Below are positions 1-12,804 of a DNA stretch of 64,000 bases, piece by piece (positions within the stretch are counted from its first letter, which is position 1; each line of letters starts with the position of its first letter). The notes under the pieces were generated by a model, which was not told the origin of the DNA, did no database searches, and worked only from the letters and a program-made list of their open reading frames with translations. The position numbers and the translations under genes were made by a program. Where the stretch lies: the NCBI GenBank assembly GCA_013407085.1, contig JACCGJ010001363.1:114523-178522 (forward strand), written 5' to 3'. This DNA is from Atriophallophorus winterbourni (Eukaryota; Platyhelminthes; Trematoda; Plagiorchiida; Microphallidae).

Positions 1-953
1 TACAACTTTATCTATTGTTGGGTATAAATCGATAAGTCATCACCCGAAGATTTTCGGGTCATGCGATAGCAAGAAGTTATCGTCAATGTGGTTGTTAACG
101 TCACCGGGATTTCAGTATTTCAGTATACACCGTTTTTAATTAGCCCATCAGTAGGTAAATTTTCATGAAGAACAAGACGTTGTTACGCTTGCACTTGCCG
201 AAGCAGCCACAACATCTTTTTAGTAGACTAAAATGGGCACAATGTGTTTGACGGGTCTGGCTTGCAGTTGATATCTACAAACAAATGGAAAAATCAGCTA
301 CGCACTTACGGGCTTCTGAGTAAGTTAGAATAGAAATATATGATGGCTCACGATGTCGGCGGCAAAGTTGTCTCAAAAACGCTTGTAGCGACTAGATATT
401 CTGATGGGAAATTTATATTGAGATTTTCGTTGTACGTTTTAGGGTAAATTCCGTAAATTTAATAATCCCAACGAATCCTGGCAGCAACTTGTTTTCAAAA
501 CCGATTTTTCCATTCAGATCACCTAGGTTGATATAACTAGTGTGAACTAGCTGATTTTGTCTCGCTCGCCCGCGAACCCATTTTTTTCGAAATTAATACA
601 GAACATGGTTCCTCAAATATATCACGTAGCTAGAATTTTTAGTTTACACTCAGCATGTATTTGATCGACATGTTACTCTCGAAATTCACTTAATCATGTC
701 AGCCTACTCTTGGCGCCAGTTTGGCACAAATAGCAACTGTCAGAGATTATTAGTCTCGAATATTTCTCCAAAATCTTTCCTGTTTGAATTTCATCAATGA
801 TTTCGTATTGTTTCCTTCGTAGTATACTGTTGATTTATAAAATTTTCGGAGCATTCTTGCTTTGAAACAGGACAGGACCCGGGTGTCCACTGTTTCAATG
901 CAATCGATATTTGTACCGTGTATTCGCTAAAATAAAATCTTGCGAATTTTGTC

Positions 954-955
<2 letters not shown>
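1..955. other. No gene seen
   Basis: AT-rich sequence with no open frame of useful length, no recognisable retroelement protein and no convincing splice structure on either strand. Confidence 0.5.

Positions 956-988
<33 letters not shown>
956..988. repeat. (TA)n microsatellite
   Basis: Uninterrupted TA dinucleotide run of about 33 bp. It directly abuts the 5'-truncated end of the CR1 fragment that follows. Confidence 0.95.
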
Positions 989-989
<1 letters not shown>

Positions 990-991
<2 letters not shown>

Positions 992-1900
992 ACTGAAAAC
1001 CTGTGACCAGCAGCTGTGTGAACCATCAAGTGAATTGTTTAATTATTTTCTAGCCGAAGGAGTGGCGCCAGCAGAGTGGCAGACAGGGGTAATATAACCT
1101 ATCTACAAAGGTGGTAGACGTTCAGATCCTGCAAACTAACGTCCTGTGCTATCAAAAGTTATAGAGCGTATAGTGACGGAAAAAATAGTTCATCATTTGG
1201 AATCACAAAATATGCTATCTCTAGCGCAGCATGGTTTTCCTTAATCTGGCTTATGCTTGAGAAACTTTACGGTGTAAAACGACTGGACCCAAGTGGTTGA
1301 CAAAGTAGCTAGCATCCACGCTTGCTATCTGGATATGTCCTAAGCTTTTGACCGAGTTGATCACTTTCGATTACTAAAATAGCTGAAGCAGATGGGTATC
1401 AGCCGACAGCTACTTGTATCGATTTAAAGTTACCTCAGTGGTACAATCACGAGCTATTGATGTCTCTGTTGGCGTACCGCAAGGTTCCGTCCTCGGGCCA
1501 GTACTTTTCTTAGTTTGCATCAACGAACTAGTAGAGACGCTCTCGGGCAATGTAATGATAATATGCTTTGGACGCGAATAAAATCAACTGAGGACTGTTT
1601 ACAGCTGCAAAGTGATTTAGATGGTCGGTACTGAATAAGCTGCCATTCAATTTTCAAAAATGCAAGGTGTTGCTACATCTTTTCCACAACACACATCTTC
1701 GTGATCACCCGTCTAAACTCTACGAACAGCATAGCAGGTTGAAATGCCGCAACTGCGCATTTTCTGTTCACAGTTTGCAACTATGGAATAGTTTAACTAC
1801 TCACGTGGTACAATTTTAAACCATTGACGCCTTTAAATATCACGAGAAGCTCATATGGACAACTGTGTTTTCACGTTTGATAGTAATCTGTAACAATATT
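990..1900 (+). pseudogene. CR1-type RT remnant
   Basis: Broken reverse transcriptase of a CR1/Jockey-superfamily non-LTR retrotransposon. Conceptual pieces in order are KTCDQQLCEP, LAEGVAPAEWQTG, PIYKGG, LSKVIERIVTEKIV, SLAQHGF, ASIHACYLDMS followed by AFDRVDH, and KSTEDCLQLQSDLD. These match fingers, palm motif A and the post-palm region of the family. There are many stops and frameshifts. The FADD catalytic motif is lost around 1550, and there is a jump near 1680 towards 3' sequence. The copy is 5'-truncated exactly at the preceding TA repeat. Confidence 0.8.
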
Positions 1901-2823
1901 TTTGATATTTATTACTATGCGACCCGATGTACATTTGTGTAGGTCTTGTAAAGCATAGCATTTTATACCCCAATATCATCTATGAATAACGGGCGTCTGA
2001 GCAGACTTTCAAATTGAATCAAGTCTGTGTGATTGTACGATAATATATGTATGTATATATCTTTTTCAAAGGAGTTACTAAATGTTTTGTTTCACGAACA
2101 ACGCGATTTGCAAACTGAAAACTATCGTTTTAACGCTAAATTCATGTTCACATTTAGTAAATTCGCATAATATTCCGTTTAGAATTTGTTTCTGTATATT
2201 ATGCTATCCAGCAGCTTAACTTGGCTCGGCCTCTTGTGATTGAAACCGGATTGCGGACAACATACATCTTAAAACCGACGTAACATTGCGATGCAATTAA
2301 ATCAATCACTAATAATTTCCAAACTAACCCTGCCGTGGTTTTATAACACAATACTAGGGGTCGCTTAGAAGCTTGTTTATACTGAAACAGCGACTCCAGT
2401 TGTCTAAAGTTGATAAAACCACAATGTCAGGTCAGGCGTTAACTAGCGCCATTATACGCACCAACATAAACATTTGTTGTGAAACGAAACCGACTTGAAC
2501 GTTAGCACCGGCATGCTTGAACTAAAACTACCAGTTATTGGCGATTTTCAAGTTTAAAATTGTGTATTTTACAGAGCGAATATCAACTAGATTTGGACTG
2601 TAAGAGATTCTTTGGTGTAAAATAGTCTCGGCTCCAAAATAGTTGTATTTCAATTGTTGAGATGATATTATTGTTTCATTTTCCCTGTGATCAGAAATTC
2701 GTCGTTAATTTCGCCAATTACGACAATTAATATTTTTGATAAATCTGCATGTCCATTTTCTCTTTGTGTACAGCAGGCGAATCCTAGGAAGCTTTTTACG
2801 AAGGGAGCTTGTAATTTTTGACT
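1901..2823. other. No gene seen
   Basis: No supported coding, RNA or repeat feature was recognised in this stretch. Confidence 0.4.
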
Positions 2824-3057
2824 TTACTGTTTGTCCTTCTTAGCTTCGATGTAAAGAATGGATATCCCTTCAAAGTGCTTGTTGATTTGACGCGCAGCAT
2901 CATTCCACTTGACACTACAGTTCGTTTTGTGTGCAACCATAATCAGAACGCCGTCGAAGGGCGATTTTTCACGTTGTCTACGTGATATGATTTCAGCTTC
3001 CAAAAACATCCTTTGCTGTTCCTCAACTTGAACCTGACGTATTTCAGCGACAGCTAT
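2824..3057 (-). CDS. Candidate terminal exon, unknown protein
   Basis: The minus strand shows a 3' splice acceptor (ggcagcatcag) followed by 77 in-frame codons and a TAA stop. The peptide begins QIAVAEIRQVQVEEQQRM, which is a charged, likely coiled-coil stretch. It continues through SPFDGVLIMVAHKTN and KWNDAARQINKHFEGISIL, and ends EAKKDKQ. Base composition is more balanced than the flanks and the codons look used rather than random. I do not recognise the family. Upstream exons would lie at higher coordinates and were not found. It could be a chance open frame or part of a retrocopy, but the splice site and composition favour a real last exon. Confidence 0.45.
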   Translation of the reverse strand: MAVAEIRQVQVEEQQRMFLEAEIISRRQREKSPFDGVLIMVAHKTNCSVKWNDAARQINKHFEGISILYIEAKKDKQ

Positions 3058-3967
3058 CTGATGCTGCCAAGAAGCTTAGGAGCGATCCTTTAAAATATTT
3101 ATACGAATACCGAGAGTCACGACATACCAACAGCCACTCAGCGACACTACAAATTCCTTGCTCCTGTATCAACTGTCGCCGATATTTTTATTGTATGTTT
3201 CCTTTGGAATATCCTTCCCGAAACTCGTATCATCGCTCCCAGCGTCGAAAGGTTCATTCGAAATTTGGATATTTATTTGTTTCATAACGATTTAACGAGA
3301 CCTGCGTGTTGACTCATAGTAAGTATTCAACTGGACTATACTTGACATTACATTTTTACTTTATACCTTTTTTCAGAACGAATATTCACTATGATATGGT
3401 AATTATGCAGCTGTGCTTTTTGTGACCATAAATTCTTGAATCTTGTAAATTAAAAAATTAAAAATTAAAATCTTTATAACAGGATAAATTGAAGCATTTC
3501 TGGTTACGATACACATGGTTTTCCAAGTTTCAAAACTTTTAAAAATTTAGTCTTCGTACAGCAATAATACAACGGGGAACATATTTATCGTAAAATCGAT
3601 CATTGAAATTTATATTGTTAAAAGGAAAGAACTTGTAAGTTTTATGGATGATTTCCATGGGAAACTAACTAGATTTTTTGCTTTGTTGATCGAGAACCAT
3701 TTGCAATTTGAATAATAAATGAAAAAAATGGCTTTTAGTTTATGGTATTGGCTTTCAATGCATTATAAATATGGACATCATAATTGGGAATAAAACACCA
3801 AGGAAACGTCACTGGTTGCATATACTCGTGGTAGCCTAAAAATAGCACACGATACTAAACTATGAACCACGAGAGATCAAGGTTTTTGTGTGCACTACGG
3901 TGGACATTTGGAGATTTCTGAAAAACTTTCGCCCAGTGATTTACATGTCCATACACTTATTTCTCAG
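3058..3967. other. No gene seen
   Basis: AT-rich; may be intron of the flanking candidate exons. Nothing specific recognised. Confidence 0.4.
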
Positions 3968-4212
3968 CTGAATTGCACAAGTCTAAAATTTATGACTTCA
4001 GTAATGTTGCGCCAACACAGGGCTATTCAGCAAAACAACTGCCAACTTTTGTTTCCCAGTCGGTTCAATCGGTGATGACAATTTGTGATGTCAAAGAGTT
4101 CCGGAGAAAACATAAGCTGAGCAAAATTTCAGATGACAAGTTTAGTACAGCAAACCATGTACTACATAACTTCATTGAGAGATCGAATGATTCGTTTTAC
4201 TTTGTTAAATAA
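3968..4212 (+). CDS. Candidate terminal exon, unknown protein
   Basis: A plausible acceptor (cttatttctcag) precedes about 81 codons ending in TAA. The peptide includes ELHKSKIYDFSNVAPTQGY, then DVKEFRRKHKLSKISDDKF and ends NDSFYFVK. Composition is protein-like and hydrophilic, with no low-complexity bias. No family is recognised. The exon phase would be 1, with the first two bases completing a split codon. No upstream exon was identified, so a chance open frame remains possible. Confidence 0.3.
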
Positions 4213-5249
4213 CCAAATTTTACTACTGACTTTCTAGGAAATACTATTTGATATACTTATCGGAAATCATTTTTGTTTCTAAATATATCCTTTTGAGGGT
4301 GTGAATTACGAATTCGCAATAAAACATGCTCAACTGCATTTGTAATGGACCACTCCACTCACATGGGGTAAATGAGTTCAAAGCTGACCGGTGCCCAATT
4401 TTTCTAAAGTAAGGAATTGTGTATCATTTTAAAACCTTACTATACCTGCGACACCCATATTCTATCAAGAACTATCTAAACTTCACTGCCGCAGATAAAC
4501 ATTTGTTCCCTTATTCCCAATATCCACCGCTCTATTACGACAAGAACTCGATTCCAGGAGATCAGCTATTCGATTGAAAGCATGAAACTGGCCGGCGTTG
4601 TGTACAGCATCCGCATTATGTGTTTATTTTTGTTTCCCTAGTTTCGTAGTTTAATGTACAAAATAATAATCCGTTACTTAAAAGTCAAAATGATTATTCG
4701 GTAACGTTAACCAATTTTTAACAATTTCTGATGTTTACGACTGTAAACTTAAACGAGAAAATCTTCGTTTCACATATAACAAGTATTTATGGAAACATAC
4801 ATTATTTATAGCATATTGCATACGCACATGATTGTCTGCTTTATCGACACCGTTTAACCAAGCGTAAATCATAGTGCAGGGCATTTACGTGATTGAACCC
4901 AAATGCTTGTTAGCTAAACTATAGCGTCAAAATATAAATTCCTTTGTACGGTACCATTTATACGCCCTAATCTCGTTGAATGTGTAATACATAGGCGAAT
5001 GGAACAATTGGAATGTGAATTATTGCATTGACCTAATACTCTCGATGTTAAATATCATTCGTTTTTATTTTGGCTAGAAATTTGTTAACATTTAGTTCCC
5101 AGTATTTGGAAATTAAAATTTCTAAGGCAATTTATCCAGATTTTGCACCACCAGAACGCAACGTGATTCAATTTATCACGAACAATTTTCATACCTTGGT
5201 TTTAAATTCATAATAACTGGAATAAAAGACTTTTAGTTCAGGTATTGTA
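4213..5249. other. No gene seen
   Basis: No supported feature on either strand. Confidence 0.4.
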
Positions 5250-5515
5250 TGTTTATTATTTGGTGTTCGCCAAGCTTGAACAGTAGGCTGCAGACGTTTG
5301 GTCAGCATAAAAGATGATATCATCAGCGTAAATTTTTCCTTTTATAAGATCGGCTAACCGATTTAGTCGTGGAAGTGTATCATTGTAAAACGCTAATGGG
5401 TTAACTGGACCCCTTACCACCAAAATATATTGGTCTTTTATACGCGCCTCGAGCGCTTGGCCAAGAAGCACTTTGTGATTCTGTATTGGAATAAATTGGT
5501 GCATTTAAGAACCCT
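5250..5515 (-). repeat. QNHKV-type repeat module with open frame
   Basis: The minus-strand frame contains IQNHKVLLGQALEAR followed by about 55 residues including PRLNRLADLIKGK. The same DNA and peptide module occurs at 23.73-23.95 kb (QNHQVILDQALKS) and twice in the hammerhead-bearing insert at 38.83-38.89 and 39.07-39.13 kb (HKVIHGQALEAPMDD). It is therefore a dispersed repeat and not a unique gene. The link to pLTR sequence in the insert suggests it belongs to a PLE-related family; its function is unknown. Confidence 0.5.
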
Positions 5516-5739
5516 ATTGAAATGTGGCATACAAGTACAATTTTGTTTACATCTAGATAAGGCTTAAACCCAACGATTTCCATTGTTCCATGCATGCGGA
5601 GGAATAATTATTCCTTTTTAGATACAATTTTGTTTCTCGCTTTATATTCAAATCAGATGAATCGCAGTGTTGTCTGCAATATGCAAACGCGTTACATTGT
5701 TACATTCTAAGCGTAAATGTCCGAAAATACTTCAAGGTC

Positions 5740-7790
5740 GAGCAGGTGATCTTCCAAACGGAATGAAGATGATCGCATTGGAGCCAATGAATAAACATGT
5801 CAGTTAAACATCCAGACTTTTGCGGTAAGTTTTGAGCAGCATTAGATTTACGTCGCCTGGTCCTGGAGATTTCACATCAAAGTTCCGTAAATGCTGTGCT
5901 ACCAAGGTTGAAAAATCAATTTTGCCGTGAAATTCGGTTGATCAAGTTCACAGATGGATTCCTGAACGGTTCGCTTGCATTTCAGAGTGAATGCTTTGGT
6001 ATAAATGTATGTTAATAGATCACCCGTCTGTTTAACAGATTCAGTGATACGAGACAAAGTTTTCAATGCATAATTCACATGGTTTAATATTGGTTACCTC
6101 ATTTACGAGTCTAAATAATGGCTTCGGGTTGTAGTGTATCTGAGAAACCTAATGCGATAGACAAATTTGTGTATTGTCTCGAATTAGGCGGATTATTTCG
6201 CGACCATGATTCTTTTTGTTTGTAGCCAGACTCTGGCCCTTATTTTCATTCATTTTGTTGTCCTGCTCCGTAGATTGAATTTATATTTTGAAAAGCTTTC
6301 TTTTTTAACGAATATTGGGTGATCGCCTTTTGCGTAAGAGAGGTAACAAATATCTATACGGATCGGAGTAATCCACTTGTGCAAAACTCGTACATTGTAA
6401 AGCGACATACATTGCGGGGTAGTTTACTCTTCTGACGTATTTTGTTCCGTTGATCTCACGCCTATGGCTACAAGCTTACGATGATATGATAGCTTCGTCT
6501 AATTGGCGGTTTATAAACAATATTCACCACAAAGGGGGTTTGATCCTCTCATATGAGTAAATCCATGAAGGTCGTTATAAAGGTGTGTGTAATCAAAGAC
6601 GTTTCGCCCATAATGGTCAAGTGTTTGTGACGGATGATCGTCTCGGCTGTAAAACTGAGTTAGTTTGAAATTCCCAGTTATCAAAATTTAAGTCTCATGT
6701 CACGTTGTCGCTCATCGATCAATTTATCGTTTTGCTCGGGATTTGCTATCGGAAAACGAGAGTCAGAGAGCATCACAGTGAGTCAAATATATTAAGATCC
6801 TCATTTTACATAAAGCTACAAGTAAATGGTTGTTTGAATTAGAGTGCTAATTCTCCGTCATCAGTTAAATGGTCACTCCGGAACACAGACTGGATGGGCA
6901 AAGAGAGTTGTATATCGGATAGTGATGCCTGGAACCACGTTTCTGTTATGGCGACGATATTCACTGCCGCTTTTTGTAATTTTCGTCAGTTCGATATATT
7001 TGTTAGTAAGACTCGCTTTGTTAGTATACATGCATTTGATTATACTTGTCGTGTTTAATGAGTGGGTGTAGACTGAATTTGTTGGACTGATTCCAGAGTA
7101 GTCTGATTTGAAAGGTTTTGAGCTTGCTAGCTTTTAAACGCTCTTATCAGTAGTGTGGGTGGGCAGTTTTGTACCTGTTGATATTACATGAGTATGCAAC
7201 TGGCGGTGTAAGTCTCTTTGAACACATCTCATTGGTTCCTTCGGTGACCAAAATCCGCCTAAATCGCTAATGGTCATGTATTTTGACATTAAGATCAGAT
7301 AGAATAATTTTTAATGCCTTCCATGTGCGTTTTAGTCTATCGGCAATGATCGTGCTGCGTTCGAGCTTACAACAGTGAAGGATCTACTACTAGTATACTT
7401 ACACTTAAGTTGTAGGACATGTTTGCTGATCGATTGTTTGATTTTTTCATTTGTATCTTTTCCGACAGATAAACGCGCTTTAGTGTCTGCTTCGAAAACT
7501 CTTAAGGCCAGTTTCGTACACTTTTTCTATCTTTTCCTTTGCTGAATTATAGTTTTGTTATTCACCTATACAAAGCTATCATTTTTCGTTTGTTCGAGTT
7601 CAGCCTACACGGATTTCGTGTATTTATAACATAGAATCGACCATTTTGAGGCACATCCAAGGGTGAAGTTTAGCACTTCTAAGCTTATTTCCGGATTCGC
7701 TGTGTGTACATTAGCTGAGTCGCAGTGGACTCGAGGACATTTTATGACTTCGGAGCAGACGTAACAAACCCCCGCGATAGAATCATCTTT
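5740..7790 (-). pseudogene. CR1-type element remnant: ORF1, endonuclease, RT start
   Basis: Read on the minus strand from 7790 downwards. First comes an ORF1 piece with a cysteine-rich finger (IAGVCYVCSEVIKCPRVHC, about 7790-7700) and an ORF1 helix segment (EADTKARLSVGKDTNEKIKQ). Then comes the start of the APE endonuclease (YTNKASLTNKYIEL, then NIVAITETWFQASLSDIQLS near 6950-6870). The piece ends with the pre-RT linker VAQHLRNFDVKSPGPGDVN near 5900-5830. Frameshifts and stops separate all of these. The 3' two thirds (RT palm onward) are absent. Confidence 0.75.
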
Positions 7791-8011
7791 GATTATAATA
7801 TTGTGGGACTCACAATCCTTTCAATTACAAACTACTAAAAATCACGTTCAGGGAGCCTTGAAACAGTGGTGAAGTGGTAAACAATATTATAATTGTACGC
7901 CGCTGTAAGAATACGATTCAATAGTGGCACATAATTATTATAAGTTTGTTCGACCTTGATAATTTGTATCCGTTAAAGTCTTATCGCAGCTAGCTTGGAC
8001 TACCCGAGCAC

Positions 8012-8051
8012 GCATGAGCTATAGCAGTTTCCTCTTTCCTATAGCTCATGC
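8012..8051. repeat. Perfect 13-bp inverted repeat
   Basis: Arms gcatgagctatag (8012-8024) and ctatagctcatgc (8039-8051) are exact reverse complements around a 14-nt loop. It sits just upstream of the CR1 fragment that follows. It could form a hairpin; no terminator or known element was assigned. Confidence 0.8.
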
Positions 8052-8129
8052 ACTTTTGTCGTACGGCTTGTCACCTTGGCGTCTTCATGTGTTTGCGTGC
8101 CCACGGTAACTGAAAGAGACAAAGTTTCA

Positions 8130-9690
8130 TGTTGGCAACGTTGGTTTTCGCTTGGATGTGTGGATATTTTCAACCTGTCACTGAGTTGTAGCAAGGTTGC
8201 TACTGACTGGAAAAGTGGATTAATCACCCCGATATACAAAGGAGGGGACCGATCCGATGTGTCTAACTACAGACCAGTTACGTTGTTGCCAATGGTATCT
8301 AAAGTTCTCGAACGATTTGTATTTGAGGAACTTATCAAACATTAGGAGGAAAATAAGCTTCTTTCCATCGCACAGCACGGATTCAGGACAAGAGACATCT
8401 GCTCACCAATCTTCTCATAACTCTTGATAATTGAACTCGAGCCGTGGATAATGGATACCCTATCCATGCTTGTTTCATGGATATGTCTAACGCATTTGAC
8501 CGTCTTAACCCCAGCATACTGCTTCGAAATTGGAGCAGCTCGGTGTCGGCGGCATATTATTGGCCTAGATACAGGATTACTTCACTGGTAGAGTTATCAG
8601 GGTTAGAGTTGATGGGCACTATCCAGCCCAGTAGAAGTTACAAGTGGCGTAACTCAAGACTCAGTCTTGGGGTCAATACTCTTCTTCGAGTACGCGAACG
8701 ATATACCTGAAATTGTAAGCAGCAAAATCATTTTATTTACGGATGACATCAAAGTCTGGACAAGCGTACGCACCCTAGAAGATTGTCAAATTCTACAAAA
8801 AGTACTCGAAGCACATCATACCTGGTCCCTGCGCCACTGCCTACCATTTAACATCAAAAATGTAAAACGTTAAACGTCGGTAAATCATTCGAATTCACTT
8901 ACTCTCTGAGATCTCAGCAACTTTCATGGGTTACTGAATAGAAAGACCTGGGTGTGTGGATTAGCAGTAACTTGAAGTCTTCAGGGCAGTGTTCAGTTGT
9001 TTACAAAAAGTCCTGTTAAGGCTTAGCATTGCTCAGTATGATCTCCGGTATTTTCACAAAGCAGATACTTCAACGGATAATTAACACCTATATCAGACCA
9101 ACAATGGAGTACGCTGTTCAAGCATGATCCCCATGGTTAAAAAAGAACATGACCTTGCTGCAACGCGTATACCACCGCGCTACAAAACTGGTGACCGGAC
9201 TATACAAGGGGCCATACGAGCAGAGGATTGCAACTCTGAAACTGTTTGACTTTTCGTACCATCGTCTCAGGGGTGACTTGATCCTGCTATTCAACAGTCT
9301 GCATACAGTAGATCACCCAATTGAACACCCGTTTCGTCAGCAAGAAGCACGTTGTAGCAGATCGTAGGGATACAAGTTAATTATTCCACATTCCATATCA
9401 AATTGTAGAAGGTTTTTCTTTGCTGTCCGAGTTTGTTTTTATGGAACTCTCTGTCCCCACATATTATTTACGCATCAAGCCTGAACATGTTCAAGGCTGA
9501 ACTTGACAAGTATATGTTCACCAAATCCAACTGCGCACCTGAATACCTGTGCTGAATTTCCATATTGATAAAACATTTGTGTTGTTTTTATGCATTCCCG
9601 GTATTTTCTTATTTGTGATTACTGTAAATTATTTGCTTTTTGGACAATTAAAACTTTCAACTTCGGTCAAATTTGCACAGCTAGATCGAA
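8130..9690 (+). pseudogene. CR1 family A remnant (RT to 3' end)
   Basis: Same family as 48190-49490. Pieces in order: WKSGLITPIYKGGDRSDVSN and NYRPVTLLPMVSKVLERF (fingers), IAQHGF, a damaged palm A (MDMSNAFDRLNP), SVLGSILFFEYANDIPE, IILFTDDIKVW (normally FADD, here TDD), and LLQRVYHRATKLVTGLYK in the C-terminal tail. The 3' end runs through NMFKAELDKY to an ACTTTCAACTT tail near 9660. Multiple frameshifts; 5'-truncated. Confidence 0.85.
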
Positions 9691-12260
9691 AATTGAATCC
9701 AAGATGCTGAATTTCACTAAAGAACTGCGGTGTTAAAAGTGAGCTCAAAGGACATAGAATGATTATCTCTTTCAAATGGATGTAAATTCAACTACGTGCG
9801 CAGAATTTAGTTAAATTTTGCACCCGTGGTTCTTACGAGTAAATGTGTCCCGACTAGAAAAAATCTTAGACTCGTTGACCATAGAATAATCAAAGTTTTG
9901 CGCTGGACGTCGAACACACACAGATAGACGCTTTCGAAATGAAATCTCAAACAACATTTTATCTTTGGTGTCAAGGCTCTTATCTTAAGAGTTCGCAGAT
10001 TTTAACCTACAATTACGCTCTGGGAACCAGTCAATAATAGGTATGTTGCTAATAGATAACGAGATAATCTAAATAAAATAATGTGATGCATGATGAATTG
10101 AAAGCTTGCATCAGATCAGTTAGAGAAGATTCTATTATCAAATAAGTACTCAAAATGAATAATTACAAACAATCCTTTCCTGAATATGGCTTCCCCATTT
10201 ATCTGAATCATACTCAAATATCATGCGAAATTCTGGATGATTTCGAATATAGCAATATTCGGTAATTTATTGAATTCTGAGTATTCACTAATATACTTGA
10301 TTAATCAGATAATGGGAACCGAAACGAGATTATCGATTTCTAGCATTGATCGTTAGACTTGTAATAATAAAACGTTAATTTTATTAGGCAAACCATAATG
10401 TGTATACTTTCGAAATCCGCTGCTTGTTCGTGGCTTCAATGTTTATTTTTCATTTTCATGTTAGTGGGTAATTCTTGTTCTTAATGTTTGAAGCCTTCTG
10501 AAACTCAATTTTCTTTAACGAAAACCGGTATTTGCACACATTTTCTTCACACACACATACAACAACCAACTCGCTAAACAATAATGGTACATGAACTAGG
10601 ATACTAGGATACAAAATCAAGTGTAATCGCTGAATGATGATTGAATATAAGCTTATTATCATCGAAAGCGAAATTGGTGCAAAATTTCGGAACAAGTGAG
10701 CAACTAAACACAATTGAAGTTGATAAGTGAAATAGTTCGATACAGCATTAAAGCTGAACTCGCGCGCCTGCCTGATATAAGCCATGCTCTGTTAGAGGTA
10801 ATTTAATTCATCGCACAAAACACTCCTAAAATTTTCAGATATAGATTATCAGTGTTATAAGAAAAGTGTAATTTCTTGCTTCACTGAGAAGAATGAAAAA
10901 GTCACCACGAGAAACTATTTTCAATCAATTAAAATCGACCAAGACTTTTCTACGTTGAGACGTAACCGATTGGAAGTCTACTCAAAAATGTCAAATTCAA
11001 CGTATCTAAAATTCATAATCATCATTAATTTTTATACGATGAGCTATCTCTGTGGTTGTACGGGATCGACTACGCGCGTTAGCATTCAATTTAGTTAAAT
11101 GGGTTTTATTAAATTGGCCTTTCGCTCGCGCCTTTACCTAACATCAAAAATATTATGCACAGATTTCCAGGTTAACCTTAATATTTTACATATTCGATAG
11201 CCATGGAAATGCAATTTTACGATCTTAATTGATAGCAGTGTAAACGAAATGGGATGGAATAAGACATCACATTTAGCACCCTTTGTCTGGGGTATGATTA
11301 AAACATGCGTTGAAGGGTTTGTCCCTAAAGGGAAAGATCAACGTTAATCTGCTTACGGTAGTACTATTTTAACTGTTCCAATAATCTGAATGGCATTGAT
11401 TGTTTGATGTATTTGGGCCCATGATGAGTCAAAGCCTTTACAGTTACAACTGTTCACACCGCATCCAACCAGCTAATTCTTCTCTATTTAAAGCAACGAA
11501 TATAAAATAAAATTTTGTCCAACTTTGTGGATAATGTGTCGATAATTTTGGATGTTCAGAAAGGTTAGTGACACCGCTTCTGCTTGTTAATTTCTGATCT
11601 AGTTTGTATTGGAATTCGCGCTTGTCGTGGATGGTAACAGTAAAGGTATCTATGGGAAGATTGCAATGATTATCTTTCTAACGAAACATCCATGATAGAC
11701 CTATAATATGACAAAATAACGACAGTAAGATAGTAATGTTTTTTTATCGGACACATACGTGGGTCTCACTAATGGGTAGCAGTACTTAATAATTTACTTC
11801 TACATTTTAATTTTAATGTTATTTATTCGTATATTTATTGATGAAAATCAAGGCGTATTACTCGTTGCTTAACTGACGCGTTGTTCGCTACCATTATTGA
11901 TCTGTGCTCATTCATTTGCTCATGTTCCCACTGAGTTGCCGTCAAAATTAAAGGCCTCTTCCGCCGACGTACATTGATCACTTTAGTTACAAATTTTCGT
12001 CACATTCCAAATGACAGTTGGCCAATATCTTAGAGTGCACTGCGCACAGCGAGACGCGGTTCGAACATTAGATGTCATGTAATACCTGGACACCATGTGT
12101 GTAGTGCGGGAACCCGCAGCAGACCGGCTGAATATAAATCAGATCGAGGGAAGAAAAATTGTAAACTCTCAATGGGCGCTGTCTGAAATTTGCTGACCTA
12201 CGGACAATAAATTTTATGATATTTTTTTCAGGAAGGCTAAATTGTCAACCTTTTTGTTGG
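9691..12260. other. No gene seen
   Basis: About 2.6 kb of AT-rich DNA without a recognisable coding or repeat signature. A 109-codon minus frame at 10456-10785 is hydrophobic and AT-driven and was not accepted as a gene. Confidence 0.4.
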
Positions 12261-12290
12261 ACTATTTCCCATCTGTGTATAAGTTGTGAA

Positions 12291-12566
12291 TTAGTCGAAT
12301 GTCGTGGTTGTCTTAGATTTACTAGGTAAAACATAATCGAATAGCAACATTCCGTACTTGCTATAATCTAATGCAAACCAAACGATTTTATGTATATTGT
12401 TGACTGGATTTTCACATAAACGAAAATGACGCATTATCACTGCACCAATATTAATCAAGGTTATAATGAAAGCCTCATCTCTACGTAGTTTACCATTCAA
12501 AGCGAAATTGACGAGTCTGTATTTGTCCAATTCACACCGGGAAACAACTTTCAGGTTACGACTAAT
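12291..12566 (-). CDS. Weak candidate exon, unknown
   Basis: Open minus frame of about 90 codons ending TAA. Segments include CELDKYRLVNFALNGKLRRD, FIITLINIGAVIMRHF and VWFALDYSKYGMLLFDY. It has a mixed hydrophobic and charged composition, but no clear splice acceptor and no family recognised. It may be chance. Confidence 0.18.
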   Translation of the reverse strand: MSRNLKVVSRCELDKYRLVNFALNGKLRRDEAFIITLINIGAVIMRHFRLCENPVNNIHKIVWFALDYSKYGMLLFDYVLPSKSKTTTTFD

Positions 12567-12804
12567 GAACTAAATATCTCCCTTATAAGGATGATGATTT
12601 GGTAGCACCCAAACAAGAGTAAGTGCTAACTTTTACATAAATGAACGGATATATCTAGTCGAGGTGACGGGCCATTGAATTGTTCGACCGAGGCCCATGC
12701 TATGCTACGGTTTTCAGCTGTTCACTGACATGAGACGAAATATTTACTTTAAGATTCCAGACTAACTGAAAACATAGGAATTCAGCTTATTTGGTTAATT
12801 AAAC

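Noticed and set aside
10456..10785. 109-codon minus-strand frame with hydrophobic stretches
   Set aside because: Composition follows local AT richness, there is no splice or family support, and it has the look of a chance frame.
12055..12075. GGTTCGAA box like a tRNA T-loop
   Set aside because: No acceptor stem, D-arm or anticodon arm could be folded around it.
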